Notes: generated by a model not told the origin, from the letters alone. A DNA stretch of 64,000 nucleotides from Paralvinella palmiformis (GCA_025642065.1 JAODUP010000270.1:190001-254000), one strand, 5' to 3'. Counted from the first letter of the stretch, positions 38,515 through 51,354 are shown. Program-made: numbers and translations.

Positions 38515-38693
38515 TATATGGTGACACTGGCTCAGAACATCAACACCAAAACATCCTTTAAAACCTATGCCTCCATAAATCTATACATAAATAAATCTAT
38601 ACATACTTGAACCTAAAACATATAAAAACTTCCACACATCTATATACACATATATATATATATATATATATGAGCTACTCATCAGCCTGTGGG
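38515..38693 (+). repeat. interspersed repeat family E, copy 2
   Basis: Close relative of the element at 37508, in the same orientation, including the internal (AT)n tract and AGCTACTCATCAGCCTGTGG. Its first words (GACACTGGCTCAGAACATC) resemble the start of family D. Confidence 0.8.
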
Positions 38694-38790
38694 CACAGTT
38701 AATCCGTTTTTCGTGCGTGACAAATGTGTGACGCCCACACCCAAAAATGTGTCCAACCCACACACTGTGTGCGCGCGCGTGTGTGTGTGT

Positions 38791-38920
38791 TTTAGCTGTG
38801 TATAATAAGGCACAGGCACAGAGAATCTCGAACTGTGAATTCAAACTCTGGACGTTTCTTCAGGGGACTGAATCCAGAGTGGCGACTTTTCTTGCTGAGA
38901 CATGTGTAATGTCTCACCAG
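38791..38920 (+). repeat. interspersed repeat family D
   Basis: About 130 bp: TTTTAGC, GGCACAGGCACAGAGAATCT, GTGAATTCAAACTCTGGAC, GGGGACTGAATCCAGAGT, GAGACATGTGTAATGTCTCA. It follows a (GT)n tract directly. A close copy in the same orientation is at 41704. Confidence 0.75.
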
Positions 38921-38961
38921 TCCCTAAGCCGCCAAGCAAAATCAAAATACGAATCACCTAC

Positions 38962-39045
38962 ATCCGTGGAGTTTGGGAGTAGAACACCCAAGTCAGATCA
39001 CCTACAGCCGTGGAGTTTGGGAGCAGAACACCCAAGTCAAATCAC
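38962..39045 (+). repeat. two-copy tandem repeat
   Basis: CCGTGGAGTTTGGGAG, AGAACACCCAAGTCA and TCACCTAC occur twice in succession. Confidence 0.85.
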
Positions 39046-39262
39046 GGCAGTAATGAGAATGTTTAGCTTAATTATCTAAGCAGCCCTAAGGTGTGTGGTG
39101 TGGCGTGTGTGTGGTGTGTGCATGTGGCTTTCACACACTGATCTATATAATTAGGTTATTCATTGTAGACGAGCCTAAGATCAAAGGGAATAAAACAACC
39201 CATCATATATCTCTAATATTTCAAAGCAATTAATAAAAATGAATCTTTTATCATTTTTAAAT

Positions 39263-39301
<39 letters not shown>

Positions 39302-40034
39302 GCTGTTTGTCCATCTAATAATCCATTTATTTATCTATCTGTATGTTACTATTTTAAAACAGGTGATCGCTGTGAACAACTCTATTACCATAATTCACCA
39401 AATATAATTCGCGCCACATTTTACTGATAACCAAAAAATAAATAAATACAATCTCCCGCCCAAAGCAACCAGAAGGAATGCCGCGAGCTCTCTCCCGAAT
39501 GATCTACATCCCGGTCACATCATCACTAAACACATTAACAGAACAGGGAGTTACGTCTCTTATATCGCCGCCGCACTAAGAGATGTTTACGTATCAAACG
39601 GTACTCTCTCAAATCTGGCTCCACTTTGGCTCCTGGTTCGGCGATGTATTACGTCGTTTGTGCTGCTAATCCTTGGCTGTGAGCTAGGACGGCATTATAC
39701 CAGCCAGAAGGGATACCAATATGTGTATATATGTGTGATGTTAGGGCTGGTATGATGACGGTATGCCACCGATCGGCTGGCTGTATTGATGGACAAGGGA
39801 ACGTACGCTACTTGTTGATGTTGACACCGAAGTGGAGAAGGTACGCCACTGACTGACGCTAATACCGAACTGGGGGGAGGGAGAGGGGGAGGGTAGGTCG
39901 TCAAACTGGTGCTAATGATGGCCAAAATGAAGGTACACCGGTTAATGTTGTTAGTACCGTGTACAATACCGACGGAGATATAGTACCTGTTGCTGGTAAT
40001 ATCAAATTGAAGAAAGTACGCGTATTGATGATAA

Positions 40035-40320
40035 TACCAAGATAGGGGAAGGTAAACCACTTACTGATGATGACGATGATACCAAACAGAGGAAGGTACA
40101 CCACTTACAGATGATGATGATAAAAAAGGGGCACATTACAGATGATGATGATACCAAACAGAGGAAGGTACACCACTTACAGATGATGATACCAAACAGA
40201 GAAGGTACACCACTTACAGATGATGATGATACCAAACAGAGGAAGGTACACCACTTACAGATGATGATGATACCAAACAGAGGAAGGTACACCACTTACA
40301 GATGATGATACCAAACAAAA
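40035..40320 (+). repeat. 41-bp minisatellite with variable (GAT)n
   Basis: Units of CCAAACAGAGGAAGGTACAC, CACTTACA and (GATGAT)n. Diverged relatives extend left to about 39720 (the GTACGCCACT words). Confidence 0.9.
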
Positions 40321-40362
40321 ATACCTTCCTCTGTCTACAACGGACAGCATAAACAGACACAG

Positions 40363-40720
40363 AAGAGTACACCACTGACTCAGTGTTACCGACTCAATGT
40401 TACACCTTCATATGTCTACTACGGGCAGTATATTCAGGCAGAAAAGAGCATACCACTGACTCAGTGTTACACCTTCCTCTGTCTACTACGGACACTACAG
40501 ACATACAGTAAAAGGTGTAGCACTGACTCAGTGTTACACCTTCCTCTGTCTACTACGGACACTACAGACAGACAGTGAAAGGTACAGCGCTGACTCAGTG
40601 TTACAACTTCGTTGACTCATTGCTACGCCTCATCCGGTCCAATACGGACATCGTACCCAAACAGACGTAGATTATCACTGACTCAGTATTACGCCTTCTC
40701 CCATCTAATACGGCCACTCC
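40363..40720 (+). repeat. 67-bp minisatellite, about five units
   Basis: ACTGACTCAGTGTTACACC recurs at 40455 and 40522, with a related GCTGACTCAG at 40589, and CTTCCTCTGTCTACTACGG within each unit. Outer units are diverged. Confidence 0.88.
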
Positions 40721-41570
40721 ATCCAGAGACAGAGAGAGAGGGGTTATACAAACACCGATAACGGGTGTCGCCACCAGTTGACAAAAGACCAACTCGTACA
40801 GTAGCCAAGCTAACATTAGCCAGCCATAAAAACCAACAGTAACATCGGAACTGGGGACAAGACACCATAATGTTATAACTAACTAAGTGGCTTAAGCCTA
40901 CAACACGGTACTCGGGTTGTAAACCGTCGTTAAGGTGAAACTAATTCTCGTCAACACTCTCTCGTAATGTCAGTCTCGTAAAAAGATGGCGTTGTCGTCC
41001 GAATAAAAACGGGCTTATGTGGGCAGGGGGCGCCACCCAGCGGCGGCGAGGGGCGGGGTGGGTGCACATCTGAGGTGAGAGAGCCTAATGGAGGACGCAT
41101 CGAATTCGCCAGTCAGTCAGTCAGTCGGTCGGCCCTCTCTACAGACGAATAGAACTTTATACCTAGCTCCCGACCCTAGCCACACACGTCTAAGCCGCTC
41201 GTTTATTACGTTTGGCCTTATAACGTCATCACCGAGTATAAATACACGATATTACAGGAGTTTGGTTGGCGTGTAAAAAAACTGAACTGCCGTTTAACGA
41301 ACTTTATGAGCTTAAGCCACCAAATGGCAAGTCTGGCAATAAAGCATTTTTAATCATCGAATGTTTGATGACCGGGAGAGGTAGTGAGATTATTATTGCC
41401 GCAATAAGACCGAAAAGAACAAACGATATTACGTGTCAACAGGGGTCAGCACTTCAGCTTGTCCAGACATTACAAATAGCCGTTCTTGAATGTAAAACTT
41501 TGGCTCCATATACAAAGGTATGACGGAATGGTGTAATACAGTTTGTAAAAGAATTACGTTGCTCTTTAGC

Positions 41571-41608
<38 letters not shown>

Positions 41609-41703
41609 ATATATCTAAATGTTATAAATAAGCTGAACAATTATGAATACAGCCAAAATATAACTCTGTGTGTGTGGTGGTGGTGTGTGTGGGGGAGGGT
41701 GGT

Positions 41704-41837
41704 GTTTTAGCCATGTGGAATAAGGCACAGGCACAGATAATCTCGAAGCGTGAATTCAAACTCTGGACCATTCTTCGGGGGACTGAATCCAGAGTAGCGG
41801 CTTTTCACGGCGAGACATGTGTGTAATGTCTCACCAG
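41704..41837 (+). repeat. interspersed repeat family D
   Basis: Same order of words as the copy at 38791, also just downstream of a GT-rich tract. The tail differs by a GT insertion in the ACATGTGTGTAATGTCTCAC part. Confidence 0.75.
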
Positions 41838-42762
41838 TCGGCGTTTGTCATCCGGGACTCAAGAATGAATGGAAAATGGAAGCTAATTTGCAAAAACGAT
41901 CAGGTCAAATAATAAAAGACTTAAATCAAAGGATTCATGTCACTGACTTGAAACAACAGATTCATATTACTGAAAGAAATCAACTGATTAACTCGATTAA
42001 CTTATACCACTGACTTACATCAGCTGATTCAACTCAAATGAACTTGGTTTGAAATTGGCTCAAAGAAATGAGAGACTTTAATATCTCTGGCTGAATGAGC
42101 TCTATAATATATTGTACAATAAATCAAATAACTTTCTAATAATCATTCGAATTAGCCACATTACGACGATATGTAAATAGCATAATCATAACGCCATATT
42201 TACTGTACAAATATAATATATTAATTAGTGGTATGATAATTCAATATATTTGGCATATTGTGAAGCTTTTAGGATGACGAGATGATGTTACAATCAATAC
42301 CCCAATAATAATACTAATGTCCTTCACCCTGCCCCTGGAATCACGCAGTGCAATTAGTAGTACACAGCGTTTCAGGTATGTAAGTTGTGGGACTGAATAC
42401 CAGTGTTAGATATGGTATTATTATAATAATAATAATAATATTGTATATTTAATCAAGCACCCTTACTAGCAGGAGCCATTCAAAGGCGCTGTACAAATAA
42501 TATGTAATATAATAATACCCCAAATAATATATCTGTAAAAAACCCTGTAATGATTTAAAAGATAATGGTATGCCATTTTTCACCCAATTCTCTCATTTCC
42601 TTCGGATGAAACATCCCACAGACACCATCATCAGTACAGTTTGCTGCCACTGTGCTACGCAAGCATTTCTTTTGTTTCTCCCAGTAAAAGTCTCACCCAT
42701 ATATCCGTAATGTGATCATTGCCAACTATAAACTAGTCACTAGCTCACTCTGATTTCGAATG

Positions 42763-42866
42763 GCTGACAACGTGGTTGGTCACAGACCTCTAGCACGTTG
42801 GTTGAAATCCTCGCTTAGCTGTATCTGAATGGTGTTTCATCTTTAACTTCACGTCATTCACCTCAC
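42763..42866 (+). mobile_element. degenerate SINE fragment, subfamily II-like
   Basis: Reads GGTTGGTCACAGACCTCTAG, then CACGTTGGTTGAAATCC, and further on GGTGTTTCATCTTTAACTTC. Diverged but in the right order for the head and early body of the family. Confidence 0.55.
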
Positions 42867-43271
42867 TCTATCTCACCCGTCACGCAGGCCACTTTATTTA
42901 CTTATGGATGCTATACCTTGTAAGACCAAACATTAAAGTATTGTTAATTTATTAACTCTAAATAATTATTATTATTATTATTACAAACATAATAAGATAA
43001 TTAAAAGAATAATTCACCCACAAACTGTAATTCATTTATGAGGTGATATTAACATTTATTAAATATCTCAGTAGTTTTCTTGTATCGGAATCATGGTTTG
43101 TATCTAATATTACAATCATAACCTCAACAGAGATACTAAAATAAAGCTAGATTCATTTCTAGATTCAGCCATTGTTGAAGAACACACACGATGAAAATGT
43201 CCTTTGTTTGTGAAGTCATCAGTAAAACAGGGCTCTGTTCAATGAGATTTACAACAGTAAAACAAACATAT

Positions 43272-43322
<51 letters not shown>

Positions 43323-44187
43323 TTTGTCTTTCTCACTGAGTATGTTAAATCAGAGTTTTCAAATATAAACTTATTACAATCTATCTTACAGATGTATAAG
43401 ACTCATTCAACTAACGATGTTGTTGAGTAGTATGAAAAGGTTCCTCAAATGTTGAAACCTACGTCAACTCGGAGCTACTACTACCTTGTGCTCTGTGATC
43501 AATAAACATGTTGACGGTGAATGTATGAAATTCGTATAACAAAATGCCCGAGATTATGCAATAGTTTCCATATAGTTTAAATATGTGGTATGCATATCAG
43601 TAAATGTATGTTTGTGTGTGTTCCCCTGTGTGTGTAAATGTATGTATATGTGTGTATAAATGTGTGCGTGCGTGCGTGTGCACATGTGTGTGCGTGCGTC
43701 TGTGCCTTTGTGTGTGTGTGCGCGCGTGTGTCTTTGTGTGTGCTCGCGTGTGCGTGCGCGCGTGCGTGTGTGAAAGTAATGTGAAACTGGCAGATAAAAA
43801 TAAATAAGACAAAAAAGATGATACGTGGGCTAACTAATGATGAACTAAACAGCCAATAACATAAACAATTATCTTTATGGTAAATAGTAACTGTTAACAA
43901 ATGTGAAACATTCATCCAGAAGGAAGGGCTAATCATCTGAACTAGTATACAGTCTAAGTTTCAGATTGTTCATCACATACTGTGTGTAGTTGTTGTTTTT
44001 AAATTGATTTCTGTACGCACGATTCAGATTAATAGCCATAAGTCAATAAGTTGAAACAGAGACGCAATAGTATGACTAATAATCGTAAATGCGGGGGGGG
44101 GAGATGTCTCCTGATGTGAGATGTGGGAATGAGAAAGGTGACTAATAACATCAGATATAGAGACAAAAACGATGGCTAATTATCACA

Positions 44188-44227
44188 CACACACACACAC
44201 ACACAGACAGAGAGAGACATACACACA

Positions 44228-44272
<45 letters not shown>
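44188..44272 (+). repeat. (CA)n, (GA)n microsatellite
   Basis: Two CA runs separated by CAGACAGAGAGAG, then a GA run. Confidence 0.95.
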
Positions 44273-44276
<4 letters not shown>

Positions 44277-45288
44277 ACAAGGATGCTAATAATATGGCTC
44301 AAAGCCGGTGTAAATGTGGCTAATAAACTGACATGTAGACAATAGGATTAGTTAATAGTCTAACAGACAGAAATAATATGATTGACTATTATAATATGTC
44401 TGTCTGTCTGTGTGTCTGTCTGTCTGTCTGTTTGTCTGTCTATATGTATATATAAGACAGAGGGAGCTTATAGGTGTGAGATCGGAACAAAACACATGAA
44501 ATCGTCCTAAAAGAGATGATGATGATGATTAATATTAATATCATTATTATGACGAGAACAACGACAACAATGATAATAATGGTATCAACCACAATAAATT
44601 AACCCCCCCCCTCCCCCGGAGTATCAACAAGAGATAACCATACCACTCCACAATAAAGAAGGTCAACCTCAACATTAAACGTTAAACGGAGATTATAATC
44701 TCTCAACTTCAGACTAAAGCAAAAGTTAAACAATAACAAAAGAAAAACGGCCATTATTTCGTCAAAGTGAACAAAACCTGCCAAATAATACCCAGTTTAT
44801 AATACTCGGTTTAAGAGATGCATTTTTTTCTCGTCTCTTTTTTTCTTCTGTAGATGGTGCCAACTTTTTACACATCATTCGATCTGATAAGCAGCATTCA
44901 TGGATATATATATATATAGCATTGAATCTCTTTCAGAGACGAGAATCTCCCATGAATGAGAGCCGACTTGTTTGTTTTTCGCGTGCCTCCGGATGTGCCG
45001 ACTTTGACGTAAGTGTGAAGACCGGCAAACGTTTCTTAACGGAAGAGGTCACGACGCGTTCTCGGCAAAAAGTCAGAGAGGACAATGGTTTACAGTCACA
45101 GGGTCACATATTTGAAATATCTTCAAATTATCGTCAAGACGCGGCTGCAGATAGTAAAAAGCAGTAATAAACGCTCTACTTTCCTTTTTCAAGAATGAAT
45201 AGATTCGGTTCGTTTTTATTTTAAATAGCACCTCGGGTAATGTTACAAAATGGAGCTGTCTGTCTTAGTATAATGGTACTATTTCTTG

Positions 45289-45290
<2 letters not shown>

Positions 45291-45349
<59 letters not shown>

Positions 45350-45352
45350 GAG

Positions 45353-45388
<36 letters not shown>
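45291..45388 (+). repeat. (AT)n, (ACAT)n, (AT)n, (GA)n microsatellite
   Basis: Continuous SSR block. Confidence 0.95.
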
Positions 45389-45391
<3 letters not shown>

Positions 45392-45469
45392 TGGACTAAA
45401 TATATTTCGCCATCGGCTGTACTTTATAATACTCAGTTAAAGAAAATTCCATATGGTGTATATACCCAA

Positions 45470-45590
45470 CAATACTGTCACACCAGCAATAACGTTATTT
45501 TGATATTGAAGTCCGGTGTGTGATATTGTCACAGCAGCAATATGGTTATTATGATATTGAAGTCCGCTGTGTGATATTGTCAGTGACCCA
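45470..45590 (+). repeat. two-copy tandem repeat, about 65 bp
   Basis: TGATATTGAAGTCCGGTGTG, TGATATTGTCACAGCAGCAATA and its near copy follow each other. Confidence 0.8.
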
Positions 45591-45614
45591 TGATTTGAGT
45601 TATTTTATACGCTC

Positions 45615-45646
45615 ACGTGTGGCAAGTTAACAAACATTTGGTAACT

Positions 45647-45701
<55 letters not shown>

Positions 45702-45726
45702 GCAAGTTAACAAACATTTGGTAACT

Positions 45727-45768
<42 letters not shown>

Positions 45769-45790
45769 GCGTGCGTGCGTGTGTGTATGC
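45615..45790 (+). repeat. duplicated unit with (CA)n(TA)n(TG)n
   Basis: TGTGGCAAGTTAACAAACAT, TTGGTAACTAC followed by (AC)n and (AT)n occurs twice, at 45617 and 45697. The first copy ends in (GT)n, making CA-TA-TG symmetrical. Confidence 0.9.
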
Positions 45791-46442
45791 ACTCTGAATA
45801 AACTACTACCCTGGCCATCTAATTGTAGATATTCCATAGACCAGAGTTAATAACTCAAAGACTTGGTAATTTCCTCACACCTTGTTTACATATCAGTTAG
45901 TATGTTTATTGTCTGCTCCAGTCAATGGGCTCCTTTATATCAACTAGTTTTAATTATGTGTTGTATGACGGTAAACTTAATATAACAGAGGCTTTACTAC
46001 AACCATCTTACTAAAATAATCCAACATGTGTGAAATATTGGGTTATACAGACTGGCCTTTATTCACAGCCTCACTGGTATTTTAATTGGCATCACACACG
46101 CACACACACACACACAATGGACCTCTCCTATTGTGATATGCTGTATATACCACCTATTTTCAGTACAGATAAGGTACATCCCACGTGTATCATTGTTGGT
46201 GATGAATGTCAGGCACTGTTACTTTACGATGATATACATTTTTTTTTTTTGGGGGGGGGTTGGAGGAAATTTTCATACTGTAATTTAGTGATAATTCTTG
46301 GCGGGCAGCAATGTTATTTAATGATAATTCTGGGTTAGTGCTGGGTTTAGTTTGGCAACGAAACTCAACAAACATTGGGTTGTCATGGTAACTATTCTTT
46401 ATGGATAATGGTAATAATAGATTATTCTTATAGGTAATATAG

Positions 46443-46647
46443 GGCGCCTCCGTGTCCTAACTGGTAGTGCGGTTGGCCACAGATCTATAGCACCTGGGTT
46501 CAAACCCCGATCGGGCTATGTCAGAAGGGGTTTCATCTTTCACTTTGTCCTATTACCTTTGGAGGTCGTTCGGCCCATTTAGCATACCTTGTCCGTAAAA
46601 CAGCAAATTTTACATTTACATCGTAAATCAGAATATTTTACATTTAC
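46443..46647 (+). mobile_element. tRNA-derived SINE, subfamily II, with 11-bp target-site duplication
   Basis: Plus-strand copy: GCGCCTCCGTG head, CACCTGGGTTCAAACCCCG B-box region, GGGCTATGTCAGAAGGGG, body to CCGTAAAACAGCAAA, then an A/T-rich tail containing TTTTACATTTACA twice. AGGTAATATAG at 46432-46442 recurs at 46648-46658. The tail differs from the (ATC)n tail of subfamily I. Confidence 0.82.
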
Positions 46648-46658
46648 AGGTAATATAG

Positions 46659-48289
46659 TTATTTTGCTAACATTCTCTATCTTTGATGCTGATAATTAAC
46701 ATTAATTTGAACCAGGATGAGTAATTCTTTTGGTCAGCTTTAGACCTTCTCGCATCTGTGACAAACCAAAGGAAATCATACAATTAGATGAAACATCCCA
46801 CACACATATGGGTAGCGCCGGATTGGGTGAGGAAGCACTTTGTTTAGTCTGAGGGCAGGCCACATAAGACAGAGCCACCGATCCTAATGAGGAATTACAT
46901 GATCCGATATGAAACTCGCCACAGACACGGGTAATACCGAGGTTCGAACCCTGACCCGGGTGTCTGTTGTGTCAGTGCAGGGTCAGCTACATCGAGGGTG
47001 CGTCCCTGAATAGTCAGCGGAATTATTTAACGATGATTCACACACACACACACACAGAGACGGACGGAGAGACAACGAAATAAACCAGGTCAACTGGCGA
47101 GGTACTTATCACAGATAACAAGAAAAAAACGTCCCTCCCACACACTGGACAAAACTCACGTCTTCGTACGTGCATAACACACCTACACACACCGACACCT
47201 ACAAAACACACGGACGGGATAACAAGGTACATACAGAACTATAGCCCGACCGAACGAACTATCCATATCCTACACAAAATCTACACTTAACACAGGATAC
47301 GGTGGGGTGGGCGAGGAGGGGGGTGGTATCGTATTGGAGAATAACCTCCTTAACCAGATAAAAGATGTCACTACTGTCTCAAAGCCATTACGTATACAAT
47401 GACTAGACGACGAAGTCTAGTCTCTCTCTCGTGGGTGTGTTGTTGTGGGTTTTTTCCTCCTAACCCCAAAAATCTCCAATTTTGCTTCGTCGTCGCAGAC
47501 ATTCCTACCGAATGAGAACGATATACACAGTGTCAATATTATTGTCGGATCCGAGTTTAAACATTCTGTAGTAAAAAGAACCCCACCCCCCCACCCCTCC
47601 CAGACCACTAACACGACCACCAACCACCACAGCCGCCGCTGAAGTCTTCACGGCTCGTAACAGTGCCTGGTGATGTGAATGGGTATTTTTTTAAAGAAAT
47701 ACCGTGGGCGCGTTGTATGTGTTTACTTGTGCGAGGTTTTGTTTATTCGTAGCGTAGTTTTCATTGTCTAGCTTCACACACACACACACACACAGAGACG
47801 GTGTGAGGAGATAGGAGTCGGTCTCGCCCTCACATCGACGAGTCTCCGGTAACATACCGGACAGCCAGTCGACCTTAGAGACGAGCCATTGTAAAAATGT
47901 TCGCAAATTTGTTTTCACTACGATAGCATCACGGCGTGGCGAGCTGCGTATGGACGAGACGGGAGAGGAGGGAGATTGGAACTCTGGCCATTACCCCCAT
48001 ATCCGAACACTTGGAACGACCCCCCACACACACAGATAGAGAGGGGGAGGGGAGAAGGGAGACACATATGCACGCACAATCATTTTTATTTAAATTTGCC
48101 TCTCGTCGAAATATGACCAAATATCGCTTCACCTTTGAGGGCCGAGTTCGCATTATAACAAGTGAAGCGTGCAATTGTTAACAACATATTTCTTCTAGTC
48201 ACCCAACGAACCCCACAAAGCGGCTAGACCTGACCATCTCGGTCCTACCGAGCCAGCTCCGTCCAGCCCAACTCAGCATAGTCCCATCC
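46659..48289. other. low-copy DNA, no recognisable gene
   Basis: Contains short CA tracts and a tRNA-B-box-like GAGGTTCGAACCCTG near 46930 without a convincing A box. Confidence 0.5.
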
Positions 48290-48930
48290 AATCAGTCCAG
48301 TCTAGCCCGGTCCACCTCAGACGAGCCCATCCCAACCCATCACAGACCAGGCCACAATAATAATAATTACAAAACTTCTATTGCGCCAATATCCTCGAAA
48401 AGAATCGAGCTCAGTGGCGCACCTAGTACAGGGGTTGGGCAAACTCCTAGTCTGGGTACGATGCAAGGTTCATCAACAAATGATCAGATGGAATGAAAAC
48501 TTAGGAAGGATAAGCGAATCTGAAAAGGGGAGTTTTCAAATGGTGACGGAAAGAAACTATGCTATTTGATTATTTAAATGAGAATGTCGTCCTCCTGCCC
48601 GACAAGCCCTGCCCAATCAGTCCAGTCTAGCCAAGTCCAACTCAGACGAGCCCACCCCGACCCATCACAAGCTAGACCACCATGCCCCCTCCTGCCCGAC
48701 AAGCCCTGCCCAATCAGTCCAGTCTAGCCAAGTCCAACTCAGACGAGCCCATCCCGACCCATCACCGGCTAGACCACAATGTCCCCCTCTTGCCCGACAA
48801 GCCCTGCCCAATCAGTTCAGTCTAGCCCAGTCCAACTCAGACGAGCCCATCCCGACCCATCACAGGCTAGACCACAATGTCCCCCTCTTGCCCGACAAGC
48901 CCTGCACAATCAATCCAGTTCGACCCATCC
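48290..48930 (+). repeat. 97/98-bp minisatellite interrupted by foreign DNA
   Basis: CCCGACAAGCCCTG occurs at 48598, 48695, 48793 and 48891. A further unit part lies at 48290-48353 and is separated from the rest by about 240 bp of unrelated sequence. Confidence 0.92.
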
Positions 48931-50277
48931 CTGATAAGAGAAATGTCGGCGAACCCCCCCCCCCCTCCCACAGAACCACACGACTAATTATTATATTCGA
49001 CCACAGATCATTGAGGTTATCCTCCTAAATACCCCCCCCCACTCACAGTGACCCAGTATTTACCCGTTAACAGTACCGTTCTCTGACACACGTCTAGTCC
49101 AAACATATACAAATGAAATGTTATAAATATATACATATGGTTATCTCACCTCCATTGAATCAGCTCCAGGTAATCATTTCCAGGTAGACTGATCCAGTGC
49201 TGAAGTTTTACTCCGAAGAATCAGATATCGGTTAAACCGGGTTCAATCAGACGAAGAAGATGACCCGACAGCGAGATAGCGCATCTTCCTCGTTCAAGTA
49301 TCTCCAATTATCGCCAATATAATCGGTACGGTTAATATCCAGAGACGTGATGATCCCGAACGGCGCGTCCACGAAGACACCGGCTGGGTGGGGGGGGGTA
49401 GACGGTTTCAATGGGGTGGTCCGCACCCAGCCAATCCGTGCATATATGGGTGCAGGAATTAACAGGTGTTAACTAGCCGCCGACAAAGCCCCCCCGGGTA
49501 AACAAAACAGACTGACGTACAGAGAGAGAGAGAGATCGAGAACTGCTCCCAGATAGATGATACACGGCTACCCAGACTGAACTTGACGTAGTTGTATTCC
49601 TATCTCAGACCCGGGCGAGTACACCGACAACGAACTAAACTTATGATTTATATTCTCAATGGCCCCAGGTCTCCATGTCTGCTTTACATCACCAATATAT
49701 ATATATATATACATGCCCACACATCTAGACACAGAATAAAACTGTCGATGTCCAACCGTTGGCTGTAGGCCACGGCGGGGCGCTCCGTCCCGGCTATGAC
49801 GACAACAAAACCCGAACTTTAAACCGAAATTGGGTTACCTGCTGAGGTCAACCGGTGAAATATATATAGCGAAGTCATAATAATAGTTGTCCTTTTTAAC
49901 TTGACCTTATAATCAGCCTGTGTCGGCGAAGGTTTACATGTGTCGGCCATTATTCGTCAGACTAGCTAGTATAGAGAGAGAGAGGTACGATGAGACTCGA
50001 TCTGAGAGCCTCTCTCTTTTTCTCTGTGTGTGTGTGTGTGTGTTATACGGCGTAAGTATGTGTGTATGTATGTAACCAGTTAGAAGTTATTACCAAACAC
50101 TCTTATGACCTAGCCAGGCAAGTTGCCAACGATCCTAGCCAGACCCCAACACACATACCACCACCACCACCACCTGATCGGCACAACTTATTCTCAAAAT
50201 GTTCTGTTCCTGTCCAAGTCGTGGCACTTAGAAACCGACTTCCCCGACTCCGGAAAACACGTATGGCGGCGTGTCTG

Positions 50278-50390
50278 AGCAGTGGGCAAAAGGGGCACTG
50301 GCACAGAGAATCAAATATCCCTATCGCAAAGCGATCCTAAGGGGACGGAATCCAGAAAGGCGACGTTTCTCCCCTTTCATACAGCGACGC
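50278..50390 (+). repeat. diverged copy of interspersed repeat family D
   Basis: GGGGCACTGGCACAGAGAATC and GGGGACGGAATCCAGAAAGG match family D, while the middle is replaced by CCCTATCGCAAAGCG. It may be a subfamily. Confidence 0.5.
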
Positions 50391-50673
50391 ATATATACCT
50401 CACGAGCCCGTGTGTGTGTGTGTGTGTGTGTGTGCAGGTACGTACACGTACATACGTCCGTCCATGTCACGCACGGAGAGGAACTAAATATGTCTTAGAC
50501 GTAAACATCGACGACGTGGATGAGTGTACTATAATATCATAAAGGTATGCCTTTATCTGAATTGGAAAGGCAAATACCAAACTATATTTGCTATTTTAAG
50601 CAAGAATCTTGGCTCTGTGTGTATGTGTGTGTGCTCGTGACAACTGTTCGAGTGTTTGGTTTGGAATTTCTCG

Positions 50674-50725
<52 letters not shown>

Positions 50726-51152
50726 AAAGCAAGAGTGCACATTATAGTATGAAAAGTCGTTTCAACGAGTCGAATCCCTTGGTTGACAATTTGTGATTCT
50801 CTGTGCCAGTGCATTTCACCGAGTATTAAAACACAAGTGAAAGAGAGCCAGAGAGAGAGAAAGAGAGAGAGAGAGATGAAGAGTTCACGCCAAAACAAAG
50901 CAGAGACCGACAATGAAGTCAGCTGACGTTTTGGGCCATAAATATCTCGACACGTGGAGTACACTAAGTAAACACGGATACCTAGATTATAACGTGTATA
51001 ATAGTGTTATAGGAGACGGTGACTATAGGGCCACTCTATAGCAGCACTTATCGTTTATTAATACTAGTACCGAGCTGTCATACTAATAGTGAACTGGCTC
51101 AATAGAGTGGCTAGTAAGGCGGCGATCATTGTAAACACCACAAACAATACCA

Positions 51153-51197
<45 letters not shown>

Positions 51198-51354
51198 GTA
51201 GTAAATGCCTAGGCTATAGTATGTTAACTCAGTGTGTGTGTGTGTGTGTTGGTTATATTTCACTGTCTGCGTGGGGAATTTATTCCATCGTGTGTGTGTG
51301 TGTCACACACATAGATACGAATCTATGTGTGTGTGTGTGTGTGTGTCACACACA

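Larger units (their letters stand above)
40721..45469. other. low-copy DNA with SSRs and repeat D
   Basis: A CpG-richer patch (40.9-41.5 kb) holds an unassigned 85-codon frame (41266-41523). The rest is AT-rich with GT, AT, CA and GA tracts. An unassigned 81-codon frame is at 44922-45167. Confidence 0.6.

Noticed and set aside
41266..41523. 85-codon plus frame with normal-looking amino-acid composition
   Set aside because: No recognised domain, no convincing splice partners and a length expected by chance. Kept only as unassigned.
46905..46999. B-box-like GAGGTTCGAACCCTG as another SINE
   Set aside because: No A box at the right distance on either strand and no second copy seen.
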